Assembly (NCBI RefSeq): GCF_003946215.1
Contig: NZ_RHOW01000002.1
Span: forward strand, 36,097 to 100,096
Direction: 5' to 3'
Length of the DNA stretch: 64,000 bases
Source: Lapidilactobacillus mulanensis
GTDB lineage: Bacteria > Bacillota > Bacilli > Lactobacillales > Lactobacillaceae
The translations under genes and the position numbers were made by a program. Within the stretch, counting starts at the first letter, position 1. Each line of letters begins with the position of its first letter. Below the pieces are notes generated by a model that was not told the DNA's origin, made no database searches, and saw nothing but the letters and a program-made list of their open reading frames with translations. Shown one piece after another: positions 9,047-17,237 of this stretch.

Positions 9047-9697
9047 ATGACCAAGACAAACATTAACCTGACTCAACTTTACGACTTATTGTATGACCAT
9101 TTAGATAGCAACGGCTGGTGGCCCGCCCGCACGGATTGGCAGATCATCTGGGGCGCCGTTCTCATTCAGAATACGAATTGGAAAAGCGTCGATTACGCAT
9201 TAGCAGCGCTCAAAGAACAGACCGAATTTTTGCCTTCAAAAATCCGGCTGCTATCTAACGAACAGTTACAAGAAGTGATCCACAGTGCGGGATTTTACGT
9301 CCGCAAAGCACAAACAATTCAAAATCTCTGCGCTTATTTTGCGACCTATCAAGATAACCTGGGGCTGTTGCGGATGAAACCCGTCGAACAACTCCGTCTG
9401 GAATTACTCGCGCTACCAGGAATCGGTCGAGAAACGGCCGACGCCATCTTGCTTTATGTGCTCAGCAAAGAAACTTTTATCGTTGATGTCTATTGCCGCC
9501 GCTTATTTCAACATCTCGGCGTGATTTTACCAAAGGGTTATGACGAAGCACAAAGATTGATCATGCCTCAACTAACAACGCTGACCCTGCGCAGCTTTCA
9601 AGAATTACATGCATGTATCGTGTTGACCGGTCAACTTTACAAAACGGAATCAGCTTGGCAAGAAAGTTTCCTAGCACCTTATCAGCTTAAATTCTAG
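9047..9697 (+). CDS. HhH-GPD DNA glycosylase (endonuclease III / MagIII-like)
   Basis: A base-excision repair glycosylase of 216 residues. The helix-hairpin-helix is LPGIGRETADAILLY, and the catalytic aspartate sits in FIVDVYCRRLF. The position of the lyase lysine of endonuclease III (G-x-G-x-K-T-A) is Glu here. No C-terminal cluster of four iron-sulfur cysteines is present. Both facts point to a monofunctional enzyme of the 3-methyladenine glycosylase III type rather than Nth. No obvious ribosome site. Followed 22 bases later by a DUF1801 gene. Confidence 0.8.
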   Translation: MTKTNINLTQLYDLLYDHLDSNGWWPARTDWQIIWGAVLIQNTNWKSVDYALAALKEQTEFLPSKIRLLSNEQLQEVIHSAGFYVRKAQTIQNLCAYFATYQDNLGLLRMKPVEQLRLELLALPGIGRETADAILLYVLSKETFIVDVYCRRLFQHLGVILPKGYDEAQRLIMPQLTTLTLRSFQELHACIVLTGQLYKTESAWQESFLAPYQLKF

Positions 9698-9719
9698 CAA
9701 CCTAAAGGAGATAAAATTT

Positions 9720-10061
9720 ATGACAGTGATCACCGATTATATTGCGACCGTTCCCGTGGAACATCAATCAAAAGCAACCGAACTTTACCAGCTATTGAAA
9801 GAATTACTGCCGACTGCTAAAGAAAGAATGTCCTACCAAATGCCCAGCTTCTGGAGTGGCTACACGTTGATTTATTTCGCCGCCGCGAAGAATCATTTAG
9901 GTCTCTACCCGACGCCACAACCGATCGTCGCATTTGAGGATGAATTGCAGTCCTACAAAACTAGTAAGGGTGCGATTCAACTGCCCTATGATCAGACACT
10001 ACCAACAGAATTGATTACGAAAATCGTTGAGTTTCAGAAACAACGCTATCAGGTAAAATAA
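9720..10061 (+). CDS. DUF1801 (YdhG-like) protein
   Basis: A 113-residue cytosolic protein with the DUF1801 pattern: ELLPTAKERMSYQMPSF near residue 35, then HLGLYPTP and a SKGAIQLPYDQTLP segment. The family resembles frataxin-fold iron chaperones, but its function is not settled. AAAGGAGATAAAATTT precedes the ATG. It probably shares a transcript with the glycosylase upstream. Confidence 0.8.
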   Translation: MTVITDYIATVPVEHQSKATELYQLLKELLPTAKERMSYQMPSFWSGYTLIYFAAAKNHLGLYPTPQPIVAFEDELQSYKTSKGAIQLPYDQTLPTELITKIVEFQKQRYQVK

Positions 10062-10133
10062 CTTACTCTGAGGATGACTTTTAAAACTTTAAACTGATTC
10101 GTGAAGGTTTTGTTTGCGTGTCGTAAGATTTAG

Positions 10134-10780
10134 TTTGGTTCCGTCAGAACGCTCCAGAAAAATGTTGCGCCTCGCTGTGGGGATGACTTCAAGCCTTTTG
10201 AAAACCGCAAAAGTCTTGAAGATCACCCTTGTTCTAGCGGGACTTGGGCTTGGGGGATAACTGAATTATTGCGCAACTTATCTGAGAAGATTTAATAAAT
10301 TATTTGGTCCCGCAAGAACAACTTCACTGCGAGTCGCAACTTTTTTCTTCCGCGTTCTGACTCATCTCGGCGGTTTTTTAGTGGTTACTGAAGTTAACGG
10401 CTAGTCCTGTGCGACTGATTTGTACCGCAACATAATTTTGTTGAGGACGAAAGGCGGACTTGATTATCGTTCCGACTTTTTAGAAGAACTATTCGAAGTA
10501 AAGGCCACAGTGTTAATCACATTTGCGGAACCCTGTTATTCAGATCCTAGCCTAACCGAAATACGTTTAGGCAGAAGTTGCGGAAGAAAATAGTGGGATT
10601 GCAGTGGTATTTCTGTTAATGAGCGTACTGTGCGAATTTACAGAAAGGGAAAATATGAGATCCTGTGGTTTTCAGGAGCTCACATTTTAGGCGGAAGAAT
10701 TTCCGTACTTTGGAAATCCTGCAGCCGTCCCCACAGCAACCTCCCACTATTTTCTGGAGCAACTGCTGCCGCAAGTAGAC
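10134..10780 (-). repeat. Foldback element copy R3, inverted relative to R2
   Basis: A 647-base copy with the same boundaries and internal order as R2, on the opposite strand. It is convergent between the DUF1801 gene and metI. Three hairpins keep their pairing although both arms changed: GGAAAT/ATTTCC here against CTTTTGG/CCAAAAG in R2, CAGG/CCTG against CTTC/GAAG, and CTTTTG/CAAAAG against CTTTGC/GCAAAG. ORFs that cross it are shadows. Confidence 0.85.
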
Positions 10781-10816
10781 ATAATTCCTCCCTTTCCGCA
10801 TTAAACTATCGCGCAA

Positions 10817-10886
10817 CAAAAAAACGAACCCGCCATGAATCGCCAGTTTTCCAACTGACATCCATGACCAAGGTTCGTTTTTAATT
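10817..10886 (-). terminator. metNI terminator
   Basis: Stem AAACGAACC/GGTTCGTTT with a long partly paired loop and a T run on the minus strand, directly after metI. Confidence 0.7.
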
Positions 10887-10895
10887 TTGTCTAAA

Positions 10896-11588
10896 TTAGC
10901 GATGATCAATTTTTCGAGCCCAGAGATCACCGATACCCTGAATAATAAACACGATCACCAAAATCAGCAAAGTCGCCACGATCGTGATATCGTTTTGATA
11001 GCGCTGATAGCCCTTGCTGACGGCGATGTAGCCTAAACCACCACCGCCGACTGCACCGGCCATCGCGGTCAAGCCGATAATCGAAATGATCGTCAACACC
11101 GACGTGCGGATCAAATCGGGTAGGCCTTCGCGCAAATAAACTTGCGTGATAATCGTCCACGGCCCATAACCGAGCGCTTCGGCAGACTCGATCACACCCG
11201 GATCAATTTGCACCAGTGTATTTTGAACTTGGCGCGCATAAAATGGTGCCGCACCAATGATCAATGGAACCAAAGCACCCTTTGGTCCAATCGTGGTTCC
11301 CACTAACAATTGCGTGATCGGAAAAACAACCGACAATAAAATAATAAATGGAATCGATCGAAAAACGTTGACGATTTTATCGAGGATACTGTAAACCACA
11401 CGATTGCTTAAAATTCCGTTCTCATCATAAACAACGAGCGCAATTCCCAACGCCAAGCCAATGGCACCACCAATTAGCGTTGTCCAAAACGTCATGTATA
11501 ACGTCTGCCAAATTCCTTGGACCATCCCGTTGTCGCCGGTCCAATTCGCAACCACATTGGGCATAAATTGATTAAAAAAATCAGTCAT
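10896..11588 (-). CDS. metI: Methionine ABC transporter permease MetI
   Basis: A 230-residue permease with five predicted membrane helices. The ABC-coupling EAA loop is VIESAEALGYGPWTIITQVYL. FRSIPFIILL and GGGGLGYIAVSKGYQRY are typical of MetI. It forms the membrane channel of the D/L-methionine importer with the MetN ATPase. Its start overlaps the metN stop by 8 bases. No metQ binding-protein gene is in the window. Confidence 0.92.
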   Translation of the reverse strand: MTDFFNQFMPNVVANWTGDNGMVQGIWQTLYMTFWTTLIGGAIGLALGIALVVYDENGILSNRVVYSILDKIVNVFRSIPFIILLSVVFPITQLLVGTTIGPKGALVPLIIGAAPFYARQVQNTLVQIDPGVIESAEALGYGPWTIITQVYLREGLPDLIRTSVLTIISIIGLTAMAGAVGGGGLGYIAVSKGYQRYQNDITIVATLLILVIVFIIQGIGDLWARKIDHR

Positions 11589-12660
11589 TTGATTGCACCT
11601 CTTTGTCTCCAGACTTCAGAACCGTAACAGAAACGGAATTATCTTGCATGAACACTAGCGCCTGCTCGGTTTTTTTAGGCTCGCCAGAAAGAACAACCAA
11701 TAAATTACCGACTGGTGTGCCTTGCAAGATTTCCAAGTTGCCAAATAAAATATTGGCGCTGACTTTATATTTATCATACAAAGCCGTGATCAACGGTTGG
11801 TCGGTTGTATCGCCGACATAACCCAATTTAACCAGCACTTCGCCTGGCTTCAGGTGTTGGACGATGTCTTGTTTTTCAACGACTGCCAACGAGGATTCGA
11901 TGTGCGTTGTCGTGTCGATGAAATCCTTCGTCAATTCGGCGCGCGGTTGGCTGAATACTTGCAGCAATTCGCCTTCTTCGATCAAACGACCATCATCCAT
12001 CACCGCCACACGATTACAAATCTGTTTGACCGCATCCATTTCATGCGTGATCAAAATGATCGTTAGATTTAACTTGCGATTCAAATCCGCCAATAAATCC
12101 AAAATCGATTCGGTGGTTTTAGGATCTAAGGCGCTGGTTGCTTCATCGGAAATCAAAATATCCGGGCGATTAGCCAAAGCACGCGCAATTCCGACCCGCT
12201 GTTTTTGACCACCAGATAATTGAGTGGGGTAATCATGACTCTTGTCGGATAAACCAACTAAGTCCAATAACTCGGCGACGCGTTTTGTGTGTTCCACTTT
12301 GCTCAGACCAGATTTTTTCAAGGCAAAGTTAACGTTGTCGGCAATCGTCAATGAATTCATCAAGTTAAAGTGTTGGAAAATCATGCCAATGTTGCGACGC
12401 TTCTCGCGCAATTGACGCGCTGGCAAAGTCAACATTTCGTCACCATTAACTTTGACGACCGCCTCTTTATTAGTTGGGCGTTGCAACAAGTTGATCACGC
12501 GCACCAAAGTTGATTTCCCGGCGCCGGAATAACCGACAATCCCGAAAATATCCCCTTTGTCGACCGTCAGATCCACTTGGTCAACCGCGTGTACTTCACG
12601 ATCGGCTTCTTTAAACGTGACGTTAATATTTTTCAGTTCAATAATAGGTTCGTATGCCAA
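11581..12660 (-). CDS. metN: Methionine ABC transporter ATP-binding protein MetN
   Basis: ATPase of the methionine importer, about 359 residues. Walker A is GYSGAGKST, the signature is LSGGQKQR, and Walker B is ILISDEATSALDP. After the nucleotide-binding domain comes a C-terminal NIL/ACT-like domain (about residues 270-350), which in MetN binds methionine and inhibits transport. I prefer the TTG at 12660 because AAGGAAG lies 8 bases upstream; an ATG at 12681 is also open. First gene of the operon, after a leader of about 600 bases. metQ, usually present, is missing. Confidence 0.9.
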   Translation of the reverse strand: MAYEPIIELKNINVTFKEADREVHAVDQVDLTVDKGDIFGIVGYSGAGKSTLVRVINLLQRPTNKEAVVKVNGDEMLTLPARQLREKRRNIGMIFQHFNLMNSLTIADNVNFALKKSGLSKVEHTKRVAELLDLVGLSDKSHDYPTQLSGGQKQRVGIARALANRPDILISDEATSALDPKTTESILDLLADLNRKLNLTIILITHEMDAVKQICNRVAVMDDGRLIEEGELLQVFSQPRAELTKDFIDTTTHIESSLAVVEKQDIVQHLKPGEVLVKLGYVGDTTDQPLITALYDKYKVSANILFGNLEILQGTPVGNLLVVLSGEPKKTEQALVFMQDNSVSVTVLKSGDKEVQSND

Positions 12661-12734
12661 GAGCCGCACTTCCTTTTGCACTTATTCAAATAAAAACTAA
12701 AACAAGGGTCTTTGATTCAACAAAATTAAAGCAA

Positions 12735-12985
12735 GGGTCTTTCATCACGCTGAACTAAATCTGCAGAGCGAATGAGACGTTAACCCCAGTTCTCCACCAT
12801 CCAACAAACAAACTGCACGGGTCTTTCATCACGCAGAACTAAATCTACAAAACGAATGAGACGTTACTGCCAGTTCTCCACCATCCAACAAACAGACTGC
12901 ACGGGTCTTTCATCACGCAGAACTAAATCTACAAAACGAATGAGACGTTACTGCCAGTTCTCCGCGACCCAACAAACAAGCTACA
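12735..12985. repeat. Three tandem repeats of about 84 bases in the metNI 5' region
   Basis: Units start at 12735, 12820 and 12903 with GGGTCTTTCATCACGC and differ at a few positions; a decayed fourth piece begins near 12705. On the minus strand each unit can form a hairpin with arms AGAACT/AGTTCT. Each unit also opens a short reading frame starting MKDPC that ends after about 20 codons in the next unit. They lie between the leader terminator and metN. Confidence 0.85.
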
Positions 12986-13277
12986 AAAAAAGAGTTCGAA
13001 TCTATTTCTAGAAACGAACTCGTCGTGATTACCATTCTAATTTGAGTTAACTTTACAGTCAGCTCCTCAGCAACGCACAGGAATAAAATAATTCCGATGC
13101 GTGTGCACGATAATGTGTGCCACTCCATCATCGCTTTGCTAACGTTTAGCGATGCCAATCTTCGAGCCATTTTCAACCGATCCTAACTACCTTACTCTCA
13201 GCAAATGTAAGTTTTCTGTACAGTCTTGATCGATTTACTTACTCGTTCAATTTGTTTGTTGAATGAATTTTTATATT
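12985..13277 (-). promoter_or_regulatory. metNI attenuator leader, possible methionine T-box
   Basis: A leader of about 290 bases on the minus strand that ends in an intrinsic terminator (GAGTTCG/CGAACTC stem then T7, 12985-13024) long before the gene. This is the layout of a T-box or riboswitch. TGGTAATCACG just before the terminator resembles a T-box core (TGGTACCGCG) but is degenerate. No SAM-I motif is visible. Assignment to the T-box class is a guess; the attenuator layout is seen. Confidence 0.5.
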
Positions 13278-13283
13278 GTTTCC

Positions 13284-13312
13284 ACAATACATTAGCGTTT
13301 CAGAACTGTCAA
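13284..13312 (-). promoter_or_regulatory. metNI promoter
   Basis: On the minus strand TTGACA (13312-13307), a 17-base spacer and TATTGT (13289-13284). Transcription would start near 13277, giving a 5' leader of about 600 bases. Confidence 0.7.
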
Positions 13313-13350
13313 GCACTTTGACACTTATTTCAGTGAATCGGCGAAAAGTT

Positions 13351-13968
13351 TTATTTTTTTCGACGAATTTTCTGCAACCAATCGACTTTTTTCGCTTTTC
13401 CATGAACAATGGCAATTAAATCGCGTCTGAAACTAATAATCGACAATAATGTCAACACGGCGAACCCAATACCGGTCTCTGTGCCAAACTTTAAAAAACT
13501 CACGATCGTAAAACTGAGCAGGATCACAATTCCCGGTAAGGTTAAATTCTGCGTGATCAACATGACGGCCAAGGCGATCAGTAAACAAATCAAACCCCAT
13601 TGCCAGTTATACATCACCAGCAAGATGGCCGAAACTGCGACGCCCTTGCCACCGTGAAATTTTTGCCAGACTGGATAGTTGTGCCCTAATGTGGTGCCAA
13701 TGCCAGCGTATAAACTTGCCAATTTACCGAGCTCAGGAAATAAAAGTTGGCAAATATAAACGGCGATGATCGTTTTCAATAAATCGCCGCACAATGTCAG
13801 AATTCCGAACTTTTTTCCTAAGACGGCGCCAATATTTGCGGTGCCAGGATTACCGGAGCCGAGATTCCGCGGGCTTTTGCCAGTGCGCCACTGGCTGACC
13901 ACGTATGCCGTTACGAAGTTGCCGAATCCGTAACCGATCAATAAACAGTATAACTTGGGGATCCACAT
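13351..13968 (-). CDS. plsY: Glycerol-3-phosphate acyltransferase PlsY
   Basis: A membrane acyltransferase of about 205 residues that makes lysophosphatidic acid from acyl-phosphate and glycerol-3-phosphate. The three PlsY motifs are visible: LGSGNPGTANIGAVLGKK, the D-LLKT loop, and LGHNYPVWQKFHGGKGVA. Five membrane helices are expected. Start at 13968 (AAAGGGG upstream); an ATG at 13974 is possible. Many lactobacilli carry two plsY paralogues, so this need not be the only one. Confidence 0.9.
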   Translation of the reverse strand: MWIPKLYCLLIGYGFGNFVTAYVVSQWRTGKSPRNLGSGNPGTANIGAVLGKKFGILTLCGDLLKTIIAVYICQLLFPELGKLASLYAGIGTTLGHNYPVWQKFHGGKGVAVSAILLVMYNWQWGLICLLIALAVMLITQNLTLPGIVILLSFTIVSFLKFGTETGIGFAVLTLLSIISFRRDLIAIVHGKAKKVDWLQKIRRKK

Positions 13969-14055
13969 GCACATCCACCCCTTTGATAAAATTAATTATA
14001 TTATAGCAGAATATGTGTGGATCTATCGCGGTATGAAAAATATTAAAAATTCTGG

Positions 14056-14205
14056 CGCTACCTCCGGCAGAAGTTGCTCCAGAAAATAGACCGATTGGTT
14101 GTGAGGGATAGCTCTCAGCCAATTAAAAAACAAATTGTCTTCGAGCACGATTTGGGCCTTTTCCGAAACCCACGAAAAAGTCTCAAATGCGCCCCCTAGT
14201 CTAAT
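14056..14205 (+). repeat. Foldback element fragment R4
   Basis: Begins CTACCTCCGGCAGAAGTTGC and keeps GCTCCAGAAAATAG. It then diverges (GGTTGTGAGGGATAGCTCTC) but still forms a hairpin at about 14155-14195 in the place where the full copies have one. No second arm is found, so it is a truncated or highly diverged copy. It lies in the 240-base gap upstream of plsY. Confidence 0.65.
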
Positions 14206-14238
14206 TTTTCTGTGAATCCTTTCGAGAAGATACCTCAG

Positions 14239-14997
14239 TTAAAAAGTATCACCGGAAATAAGCGCCTGAATGATAATAAAAATCATAACAACCGTATAGA
14301 TAACACCAAGCACCATCATCCAACCAAGTACGCCATTAACATTGCCAAAAATCAAATCGAACCGGTTATTTCTTGTGACTTTATCTGTGAGCTTGATACC
14401 TTGCATGCTTGGAATCGTGAGCAAGTTTTTCTTGAAGAGCTGACCATTTTCTTGGGTGAGAAATTCTGTAAAAATATGTTTGTTGTCTGTTTCAAAATCC
14501 AATCCATACCAAACGTCTTCTGGTTCAACGCCATTTTCTGGTAATGGCACTTTTTGCTTGTGTTCACGTAATTTAACGTTATGCAATTCAGAATATTGAT
14601 ATGAAAAATATTGAGTTGGATCGTCGATAAACTCAATCAAAATGAAAAAAATAATGCGTCGATCTGTGAAGATCATCAGCCGATTGCCGCGTAAACTGTC
14701 TTGTGCTTTCATGTAGTCTTTACCAGCTAGCGTTTTGATATTATACATGCCCATCACACCACCAGTTGCCATTTGCGAGTTATTCTCATCCGTCATCGGC
14801 ATGAAATTAATAATTTTCTCATCCGGTGCCAGAAGATCATTGACTTGTGCAAGTACCTGTTGCATGGTGATGAATAATTTAGCCTCACGTTCCTTATACT
14901 TACGCCGCAAATAATCGGTTGCTGGCTGAATATACACTTTTGTCGGCAAGCCATTCATGCCGTTGATCACTTCTACAAATGGATTACTAAAGATCAT
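14239..14997 (-). CDS. PH-like domain membrane protein of unknown function
   Basis: A protein of about 252 residues. The central part (RLMIFTDRRIIFFILIEF ... YSELHNVKLREHK) has the pattern of bacterial PH/GRAM-like domains. One C-terminal membrane helix follows (about residues 218-245), so the bulk is probably cytosolic. Start at 14997 with AGGAGGTTG upstream; it overlaps the 3' end of the sigma-factor gene by 11 bases, which indicates coupling. It may be the partner or anti-sigma of that factor; this is inference only. Confidence 0.6.
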   Translation of the reverse strand: MIFSNPFVEVINGMNGLPTKVYIQPATDYLRRKYKEREAKLFITMQQVLAQVNDLLAPDEKIINFMPMTDENNSQMATGGVMGMYNIKTLAGKDYMKAQDSLRGNRLMIFTDRRIIFFILIEFIDDPTQYFSYQYSELHNVKLREHKQKVPLPENGVEPEDVWYGLDFETDNKHIFTEFLTQENGQLFKKNLLTIPSMQGIKLTDKVTRNNRFDLIFGNVNGVLGWMMVLGVIYTVVMIFIIIQALISGDTF

Positions 14998-15526
14998 GAC
15001 GTTCAACCTCCTGTTGTAACTTCTTGCGTCCTCGGGATAACTGCTTATAAACGGATAAGCGATGAATATGAAGTTCCTTTGCAATCTCGGGAACGGTCAA
15101 ATCGGCGACGTAAAACATTTCAAAAATTTGTCTCTGACTATCAGTTAATGGGGCAAATATTTGTTGATAGTCAACTGGCTCCTCAACTTCTGTGGCAAGA
15201 TTTACATTTTCATCAAGATGACTATCATCGACGCTCAAAATATTATATGTTGCTCTCAATCCGCGCTTATAATCGGTCGTCTGATTCTTGACCACAGTTC
15301 CTAACCATGCTTCAAAATTCCCCTTGCTTGGATCAAACATCCTGATTTTCGTCCAAACTTGGAAATAACAACGATTTTCAATATCAGCCACAAATGTACG
15401 CTCATAATCATTGGGCAGATAATGCAAGATCACACGATGAATGAACTCACCATAAGCCGCAATCAGTTGCTCCAATGCAGCGTCATCACGCTTTTGCAAA
15501 GCAGTAATCAAATCATTATCCTTCAT
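14987..15526 (-). CDS. Sigma-70 family (ECF-like) RNA polymerase sigma factor
   Basis: About 179 residues with sigma region 2 (ENRCYFQVWTKIRMFDP ... AWLGTVVKNQTTDYKR) and region 4 (LTDSQRQIFEMFYVADL, then the helix-turn-helix VPEIAKELHIHRLSVYKQLS). Regions 1 and 3 are absent, as in ECF factors. Start at 15526 or GTG at 15538. Co-transcribed with the PH-like membrane protein. Target promoters unknown. Confidence 0.85.
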   Translation of the reverse strand: MKDNDLITALQKRDDAALEQLIAAYGEFIHRVILHYLPNDYERTFVADIENRCYFQVWTKIRMFDPSKGNFEAWLGTVVKNQTTDYKRGLRATYNILSVDDSHLDENVNLATEVEEPVDYQQIFAPLTDSQRQIFEMFYVADLTVPEIAKELHIHRLSVYKQLSRGRKKLQQEVERHDL

Positions 15527-15613
15527 ACGCTTCACCAACTTTCCCTTACACTAGATACTACGCTTGAAGTTGCCAAAAGTTGACCGGTGAGCAAAATAAT
15601 TATTCCAAAATAG

Positions 15614-15656
15614 CAAAAAAATTCCGAGCGTCAGTAACTCACGCTCGGAAAATTTT
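15614..15656. terminator. Bidirectional terminator after the MFS gene
   Basis: Perfect stem TTCCGAGCGT/ACGCTCGGAA flanked by A and T runs on both sides. Confidence 0.8.
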
Positions 15657-15666
15657 CAATAACGAT

Positions 15667-17046
15667 TTAGTTCGTAGTTGAAGAAAGCTCTTCAGCAATT
15701 TTAACAGCTTCATCTTCAGCGTTCGTTTGAACCTGGTTCTCTGGTAATTCGAGCAAGTGTTGGCGCGCAATGATCAAGCGAATGATCAACGTTTGGCTCA
15801 GCAACACCACGCCTGTGATCACGAAGATCGGAAAGGCGGTCATGTGATCAAACATGGCACCATAGAGAATCGTTCCCAGCGGCATCATCATCATTCCGAT
15901 TGTGCTCGATAATGAAAAGACACGTCCTTGCATGTGATGTGGAATTAATTGCTGCATGAACGTCATGATCGGCGTGTTAATAAAGACTAGGATGATGCCA
16001 TTGAAGGCATTTAGCACCACGTAATAAACGGTATTGACACTATTTGTCCAACCCACTAATTCGGGAATCCCCAGAATAAACAGGAGTCCAGACAACACCG
16101 CTAAGCAAGTGTAGGAAATATTCACAGGATGCTGTTTCAGATTAATAGCGCCTAATAATAAGCCACCCAGAAACATGCCCACTGCAAAAGCCGAATCCGT
16201 AATCCCATATTGTGTATTGGAAAGCTTTAAGGTATTGACCAACAAATAAGGTTCCCCGACGTTCAGCGCGGCGAAGAAAAAGTTGATGCCCGCACTAGAA
16301 ATCATCATGATCAACATTAATTTTTGGTGGCGAAGATAGTGAAAACCGGCTTGAAAATTTTGCCAGATCGATTCTTTTGGTGCATCTGCTTCAGCGGTCG
16401 GATTTTGCGAACCGCTGGCGCTGTCAGCAGCGGCGAGCTGAACGGTTTGATTTTTCTCAGTGGCCTTCACTAAGTTGAAGTTTAAGAACACGATTCCGAT
16501 CAGCGCGGTGACTTCAAATAAAATTTCGAGGTAAGCGAAGGTGTCAATGGCAACGAGGGTGTATACGAGCGCGCCGATAATCGGTGCCAGGAAAGCCGCC
16601 AGCGAGGTGATCGATTGATTCAGCGAATTGACCCGCTGCAATTCGGCGCCTTTGAATAATTGGACGAGGCTAGCAGTCAAGGATGTGCTGAGGAAATTAT
16701 CAGTCACTTGCAACAGAATGATCAGCCCGATCAATTCAGGAAAATATTGTGCCGGCCAGTTGTGAAAGACTAGTCCGAAAACCAGTAAACCTAAACTCGT
16801 GGTGATTTGCGCGGTGATCATAATTTTGCGGTGATTCATAGTATCGACGATGTAGCCGACAAACGGCGTCAGGATCAGCGAGACAATTGGACCGGTGATC
16901 ATGGAAACACCCATGCCCAGCGCAGAACCGGTTCGATGAAGGATGTAAAGGCCAATGGCGAAATTTAACATGCCACTGCCGAAAGTGCCGGCAAATTTGA
17001 TGACCAGCATTTTTAACATTTGCGTGGATATTTTTGATTTGTTCAT
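15667..17046 (-). CDS. MFS exporter (EntS/MFS_3-like)
   Basis: A 459-residue major facilitator protein with about 12 membrane helices. The loop 2-3 motif is GYIVDTMNHRKIMI, and the central cytosolic loop is acidic and alanine/serine-rich (about residues 195-225). It resembles the MFS_3 efflux branch of Gram-positive bacteria (macrolide or siderophore exporters); the substrate cannot be read from sequence. The start is followed upstream by a 60-base gap and then palindrome P1, which may control it. Confidence 0.75.
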   Translation of the reverse strand: MNKSKISTQMLKMLVIKFAGTFGSGMLNFAIGLYILHRTGSALGMGVSMITGPIVSLILTPFVGYIVDTMNHRKIMITAQITTSLGLLVFGLVFHNWPAQYFPELIGLIILLQVTDNFLSTSLTASLVQLFKGAELQRVNSLNQSITSLAAFLAPIIGALVYTLVAIDTFAYLEILFEVTALIGIVFLNFNLVKATEKNQTVQLAAADSASGSQNPTAEADAPKESIWQNFQAGFHYLRHQKLMLIMMISSAGINFFFAALNVGEPYLLVNTLKLSNTQYGITDSAFAVGMFLGGLLLGAINLKQHPVNISYTCLAVLSGLLFILGIPELVGWTNSVNTVYYVVLNAFNGIILVFINTPIMTFMQQLIPHHMQGRVFSLSSTIGMMMMPLGTILYGAMFDHMTAFPIFVITGVVLLSQTLIIRLIIARQHLLELPENQVQTNAEDEAVKIAEELSSTTN

Positions 17047-17106
17047 AATGGTTCTCTCCTAAATGATGGTGGCTGAATCGTACAAAAGCAAACCAACCCA
17101 TGGCTA

Positions 17107-17235
17107 CTCACAACTTAATTGTGTTCGCCATCACTGAAATCACTGTCTAAGTGCAAATAACTTAAATCTTAAGACCAAGATTTTAGTTATTCGCGACTTA
17201 GCCATTGATTTCAACCCGTGATGGCTCACAACTCA
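17107..17235. repeat. Long palindromic element P1
   Basis: Imperfect palindrome of about 129 bases with outer ends CTCACAAC/GTTGTGAG-like and core GCCATCAC...GTGATGGC. Its reverse complement recurs at 20897-21022 (P2) with only a few differences. One internal pair covaries: GCG/TGC here, GAC/GTC in P2. It lies 60 bases upstream of the MFS start and directly after the LiaF-like stop. Confidence 0.8.
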
Positions 17236-17237
17236 AC

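Noticed and set aside
10616..10930. Overlapping ORFs on both strands at the R3/metI junction, and 5338-5640 in R2
   Set aside because: They run through the foldback repeat, lack ribosome sites and differ between the repeat copies; the structure, not the frame, is conserved.
12735..12985. CRISPR array
   Set aside because: Units are 84 bases and nearly identical throughout, with no alternation of short repeats and unique spacers and no cas genes.
12985..13277. Firm call of a T-box or SAM riboswitch
   Set aside because: The attenuator layout is clear, but the T-box core is degenerate and no SAM-I consensus is present; kept as unassigned leader.
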